NCBI GenBank assembly: GCA_001940755.1
Contig: MEHH01000010.1
Location: forward strand, 1 to 25,723
Direction: 5' to 3'
DNA from: Candidatus Heimdallarchaeota archaeon AB_125
GTDB taxonomy: Archaea; Asgardarchaeota; Heimdallarchaeia; Heimdallarchaeales; Heimdallarchaeaceae
Length of the DNA: 25,723 nt
Position numbers and translations under genes: made by a program. The notes beneath the pieces were generated by a model that saw nothing but the letters and a program-made list of their open reading frames with translations, had not been told where the DNA came from and searched no databases. Numbering within the stretch: position 1 is the stretch's first letter; the number at the start of each line of letters is the position of its first letter. Positions 22,293 to 25,723 of the stretch are shown here, piece by piece.

Positions 22293-22904
22293 TCAAACAT
22301 AGGTCTCTCTTGATGTTATCAATAAAGCTGATGTAATGTTCTTACTAAATCTCTTCTCTGAAGAACTTAACCTTGTTTTGGATGTGAAATCTTCTTTAAC
22401 TATATGAATAGGAACCTTTTCATAAAAAATATCATTCAACCTATGAACTATTTCTTCCTTGATACTACCTCCCCCTGCACCTATTTTGATTACTAGACTA
22501 TCAGTTTCAATATTGAAAAAAGTTGAAATTACTTCTTTAACTGTATCAACTGCTGTGTAAATCTCCAGTGTATTTACAATTGTTTTTTTGTCAGCAACTA
22601 CAGCATATCCTATAGTTTTCCCAGGATCTATTCCTATTATTACTTCAGAAAAATTATCTATCCCAGTAGACAAGTAAAGGATGTTTGAATATAAGTAATA
22701 TCGATTAAATGCTTTAGGTATGAATTTTTTATCCCATTTGATTGCCAGCTTTTCTGTTTCAGTTGTGATTACAACATCCGTATCTTCAGGAACTGTCTCA
22801 TCAGGCAAAATGTGTTCTGTTTTAACCTCATTGATAGCATCTAGAATTTCATTCAGTTTATACACAAACCTAAAATTCTTAGTTGCTATAATAACGTTAA
22901 TCAC
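22293..22904 (-). CDS. RNase H-fold (RuvC/YqgF-like) hypothetical protein
   Basis: 203 residues. The N-terminal 85 residues (INVIIATKNFRFVYKLNEILDAI) look like a small alpha/beta unit. The second part begins with EVIIGIDPGKTIGYAVVADKKTIV (88-111), the first strand and catalytic-Asp loop (DPG) of an RNase H/RuvC fold. It continues with VIKIGAGGGSIKEEIVHRLNDIF and VPIHIVKEDFTSKTR, as in archaeal uncharacterised proteins of this shape. Only the first acidic residue is evident, so nuclease activity is uncertain. The start is a GTG at 22904 with TATA-like CTTTATTAATATG at 22922-22934, a leaderless pattern. It is divergent from the DNA polymerase D gene, which hints at a DNA-related role but proves nothing. 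Confidence 0.72.
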   Translation of the reverse strand: MINVIIATKNFRFVYKLNEILDAINEVKTEHILPDETVPEDTDVVITTETEKLAIKWDKKFIPKAFNRYYLYSNILYLSTGIDNFSEVIIGIDPGKTIGYAVVADKKTIVNTLEIYTAVDTVKEVISTFFNIETDSLVIKIGAGGGSIKEEIVHRLNDIFYEKVPIHIVKEDFTSKTRLSSSEKRFSKNITSALLITSRETYV

Positions 22905-22921
22905 AGAATAAACAATCTGCT

Positions 22922-22934
22922 CATATTAATAAAG
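22922..22934 (-). promoter_or_regulatory. TATA box of the RNase H-fold gene
   Basis: CTTTATTAATATG on the minus strand is centred about 24 nt before the GTG start at 22904. Confidence 0.5.
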
Positions 22935-23016
22935 CTTTATCACTTAATTTACGATAAGGGAAATGTTTAAACAACTATAAATTAAATTGTCTTCGAAACC
23001 TTCCTAGATTACTTTA

Positions 23017-23026
23017 CTTTATTAAC
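23017..23026 (+). promoter_or_regulatory. TATA box of the PolD large-subunit gene
   Basis: CTTTATTAAC is centred 27 nt before the GTG at 23049. This supports a leaderless GTG start, with a second in-frame GTG following at once at 23052. Confidence 0.55.
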
Positions 23027-23048
23027 AAAAATCATAATCATTTCAGAA

Positions 23049-25715
23049 GTGGTGAGTAAGATCAGCGAGAATAACAATCTATCTGTAAATATTCAAACAT
23101 ATTTTAATGACTTGAATAAACAACTTAAGAAGATTTATTCTCTCGCATCAAAAGCAAGAAAAAAGGGTCTAGACCCTGTTCCAGATGTAGAAATTCCTAT
23201 AGCTAAGGATATTGCTGATAGAGTTGAAGGGCTTATTGGTCCTGAAGGGGTTGGGAAAAAGATACGTGATTATGAAAGGAAAAATATGTCTAGGGAACAA
23301 GTAGCTTTTAAGATTGCAGGAGATATAAGCCAAGGAAAACTAGTTCAAGGAACAGAAGAACAACTAGCAGAACTAGCTATCAGAAGTTCTTTAGCTGTTA
23401 TTACCGAAAGCATAACAGCTGCTCCAATAGAGGGGATAGCCAAAGTTAAGATTAAACAAAATGATGATGGATCAGATTATTTAGCTGTGTATTATGCGGG
23501 TCCAATTCGTTCAGCAGGAGGAACTGCTGCAGGAATGAGTGTTCTATTAGCTGATTATGTTAGGAAGTCACTAGGACTTTCGAAATACAAACCTAATCAG
23601 AGGGAAGTAGAACGATATGTTGAAGAGCTTGAATTATATAATCGAGTAAGTCATTTACAACTTCCAACAACAAAAGAGGAACAGAGATTTGCAGCTCAAA
23701 ATTTACCAATTGAAATTACAGGAGAACCAACTGACAAGGTAGAAGTATCTGGTAACAGAGATTTAAGGAGAATAGAAACAAATCGATTACGCGGCGGAGC
23801 TTGCTTAGTGTTCAATGATGGATTAGTAGGTAGGGCAAAAAAACTTCAAAGAAGACTAGTTGAGAGTAAACTGGAAGGATGGGAGTGGTTTCAAGAGTTA
23901 ATAAGGATCCATGAAGGATTTGGTTCTCACATAGATGAGGATATACCTGATGAACATGACGTTAAGGATGACTTAGAAGATGATATTGAAGAAGAATTAG
24001 AAATTCATTCAGATGATGGATATATTAAGGATGTAATAGCGGGTCGTCCAGTATTTGCACATCCTTCAAAAATTGGTGGATTCAGGATAAGATATGGACG
24101 ATCTAGAACTACAGGACTTGCGGGAATGGGAATCCATCCAGCTCTAATGGGATTAACAGATGATTTTCTTGCATGTGGAACTCATGTACGAACCGAACGA
24201 CCTGGTAAAGGCGCCATTGTTATGCCTGTAGATTCCATTCATCCTCCAATTGTTAAACTAATAAATGGTGATGTAATCAAGGTTTATAGCTACAAAGAAG
24301 CTAAAGATCTAAAAAAACAACTTCAAGAAATATTGTTTTTAGGCGATATGCTGTACGGTGTTGGAGAATTTAATCAAAACAGTTACAATTTGGTGCCCTC
24401 TGGTTATTGTGAGGAGTGGTGGGTTCAAGAATTAGAATCTAATTTCAAAGAAGTTTCCTCAAAAGATAACGAAGTTTTATCACAAAGTTTGGCAAATAAA
24501 GTTCGAGGTTTCATAAAAGAACCTTTCACTGAAATTCCTTCTCCAGAGGAAGCGCTAGCTATTTCTAAAGTGTTTGACATCCCGCTTCATCCTGAATATA
24601 CCTACCATTGGTCAAACATTTCTTTGGATGAATATATTCAACTTCGTAATCATGTAATAAATGATGCTTCCAAAGATGAACAAAATCTAATAATTTCTTC
24701 TGATGAGATAATCAAGGGAATCCTGGAAAAGATATTCATACCTCACAAAGTGGTAAAAGATAAGATTGAATTTGGTTTGCAGAGTACACCTCTGTTAGCT
24801 TCCTTAGGGATACATAATGGGAAATTAGTCAAACTTGCAAATACTAAGGATAAGATTTTAGATGCTATTAATTCTGTAAGTAATCTTGAAATTAGAGATA
24901 AATGCCCGTCATATACAGGCGCTAGAATGGGACGCCCTGAAAAAGCCAAAGATAGGCGAATGAAACCACCTGTACACCTTCTTTTTCCTATTGAGGATAA
25001 AGGAGGTAGATTGCGTGATCTCTACAAAGCAGCGGAAAACAAGAAAATATCAATTGATCTTACACAACGAATTTGCCCACAATGTGGAAACTTGACTGAT
25101 AAATCAATTTGCTCATCTTGCAAAGTCGAAGCAGTATTTGTTAAAAGGTGCGACTTTTGTAATATTAATCTAAATGATGAAAAATGCTCAAAATGTGGTA
25201 GAAACGCGGTTAGTTTCACAAGAACAGCGTTTCCGATAAGTGATCGTGTAAACAAAGCGAAACAAACACTTGGTGGCCCCTTACCTAAGAAAGTTAAGGC
25301 TGTTAAAAAATTAATGAACAAAGATAAAATGCCTGAACTAATTGAAAAAGGAATTCTTAGGGCAAAACATGATATTTTTGTTTATAGAGATGGAACAATT
25401 AGGTTTGATTCGACTGATGCAATTTTAACACATTTTAAGCCTAAAGAAGTGGGAGTAAAAGTACAAAAATTACATGAATTAGGATATTCAATTGATGTTG
25501 TTGGCAAGCCTTTAGAAAGAGTGGATCAAATCGTTGAACTAAAAATACAAGATGTGGTAATAAACGATGATGGTGGAAAGCATCTTCTAAAAGTTGCTAA
25601 CTATATTGATGATTTACTCGAGAAGGTTTATGAACTTCCCAGATTTTACAACGCAACAAATCGAACAGATTTAATAGGAAAAATAATAATTGGACTTGGA
25701 AGCATTATATTTTAA
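23049..25715 (+). CDS. polC: DNA polymerase D large subunit (DP2), N-terminal 888 residues
   Basis: The protein matches DP2 of the archaeal D-family replicative polymerase along its whole length. It has an N-terminal YYAGPIRSAGGTAAGMSVLL segment, the LPIEITGEPTDKVEVS region, RYGRSRTTGLAGMGIHPALM, GARMGRPEKAKDRRMKPPVH and Cys clusters of zinc type (CPQC, CSSC, CDFC, CSKC, about residues 676-718). It reads up to FYNATNRTDLIGKIIIGL. Family members continue with APHTSAG and, about 45 residues later, the catalytic aspartates of NCDGDED. Here the frame instead gives GSIIF and stops at 25713-25715, 8 nt before the window ends. DP2 is usually 1,100 residues or more, so this part alone cannot be catalytic. 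A split gene, an intervening element, a frameshift or assembly error are possible; the missing part was not seen. Confidence 0.9.
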   Translation: MVSKISENNNLSVNIQTYFNDLNKQLKKIYSLASKARKKGLDPVPDVEIPIAKDIADRVEGLIGPEGVGKKIRDYERKNMSREQVAFKIAGDISQGKLVQGTEEQLAELAIRSSLAVITESITAAPIEGIAKVKIKQNDDGSDYLAVYYAGPIRSAGGTAAGMSVLLADYVRKSLGLSKYKPNQREVERYVEELELYNRVSHLQLPTTKEEQRFAAQNLPIEITGEPTDKVEVSGNRDLRRIETNRLRGGACLVFNDGLVGRAKKLQRRLVESKLEGWEWFQELIRIHEGFGSHIDEDIPDEHDVKDDLEDDIEEELEIHSDDGYIKDVIAGRPVFAHPSKIGGFRIRYGRSRTTGLAGMGIHPALMGLTDDFLACGTHVRTERPGKGAIVMPVDSIHPPIVKLINGDVIKVYSYKEAKDLKKQLQEILFLGDMLYGVGEFNQNSYNLVPSGYCEEWWVQELESNFKEVSSKDNEVLSQSLANKVRGFIKEPFTEIPSPEEALAISKVFDIPLHPEYTYHWSNISLDEYIQLRNHVINDASKDEQNLIISSDEIIKGILEKIFIPHKVVKDKIEFGLQSTPLLASLGIHNGKLVKLANTKDKILDAINSVSNLEIRDKCPSYTGARMGRPEKAKDRRMKPPVHLLFPIEDKGGRLRDLYKAAENKKISIDLTQRICPQCGNLTDKSICSSCKVEAVFVKRCDFCNINLNDEKCSKCGRNAVSFTRTAFPISDRVNKAKQTLGGPLPKKVKAVKKLMNKDKMPELIEKGILRAKHDIFVYRDGTIRFDSTDAILTHFKPKEVGVKVQKLHELGYSIDVVGKPLERVDQIVELKIQDVVINDDGGKHLLKVANYIDDLLEKVYELPRFYNATNRTDLIGKIIIGLGSIIF

Positions 25716-25723
25716 ATTTATAT

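Noticed and set aside
25650..25715. Standard intein at the end of the PolD gene
   Set aside because: The residues after the conserved segment (GSIIF then stop) do not form an intein N-terminal block and the frame closes at once.

Overview
The window is AT-rich (roughly one third G+C by eye) archaeal chromosomal DNA. The archaeal assignment rests on an Orc1/Cdc6 initiator, the large subunit of the D-family DNA polymerase, archaeosine tRNA-ribosyltransferase, an SmAP3-like Sm protein, an EF-2-type GTPase, archaeal uS10, a class III signal-peptide pilin and a box C/D guide RNA. Many genes have a TATA element about 23-30 nt upstream of the start codon and no Shine-Dalgarno motif, so they are probably leaderless. 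PolD together with an EF-2 paralogue that lacks the diphthamide loop suggests an Asgard lineage; this is an inference. No tRNA, rRNA, CRISPR array or insertion sequence was found.

Layout. 1-5.4 kb: a small TGT-superfamily enzyme distinct from TgtA, a coiled-coil/winged-helix protein, a pilin-like protein, a structured small RNA candidate, and an ABC ATPase plus FtsX-like permease pair. 5.4-8.5 kb: a likely replication-origin zone. Three origin-recognition-box (ORB)-like sequences ending in AGGGG, one in the opposite orientation, lie in two non-coding stretches on either side of an M42 aminopeptidase gene. The left stretch also has an AT-rich core with TGTACA repeats; the right stretch has nine TTCACA/TGTGAA hexamers and several palindromes. 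8.5-12.1 kb: a DUF6788-like protein, a small winged-helix regulator, orc1/cdc6, a deaminase-type amidohydrolase, and a 63-nt box C/D sRNA whose D guide fits the anticodon loop of tRNA-Leu(CAA) at C34.

12.1-22.9 kb is mostly minus strand: an EF-2-like GTPase without the diphthamide histidine, then (plus strand) a coiled-coil protein and uS10, then an unknown protein, TgtA, an SmAP3-like protein, and a tight cluster of MoxR ATPase, VWA protein and PUA-PAPS-reductase/ferredoxin protein, followed by an RNase H-fold protein. From 23.0 kb to the end lies the PolD large subunit gene. Its frame closes at 888 residues, just before the conserved segment leading to the catalytic aspartates, so the gene is split, interrupted or misassembled at the window edge.

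Themes: replication (orc1, PolD, ORB-like elements) and RNA modification/translation (two TGT-fold enzymes, PUA-PAPS reductase, C/D sRNA, possible H/ACA-like RNA, Sm protein, uS10, EF-2 paralogue).
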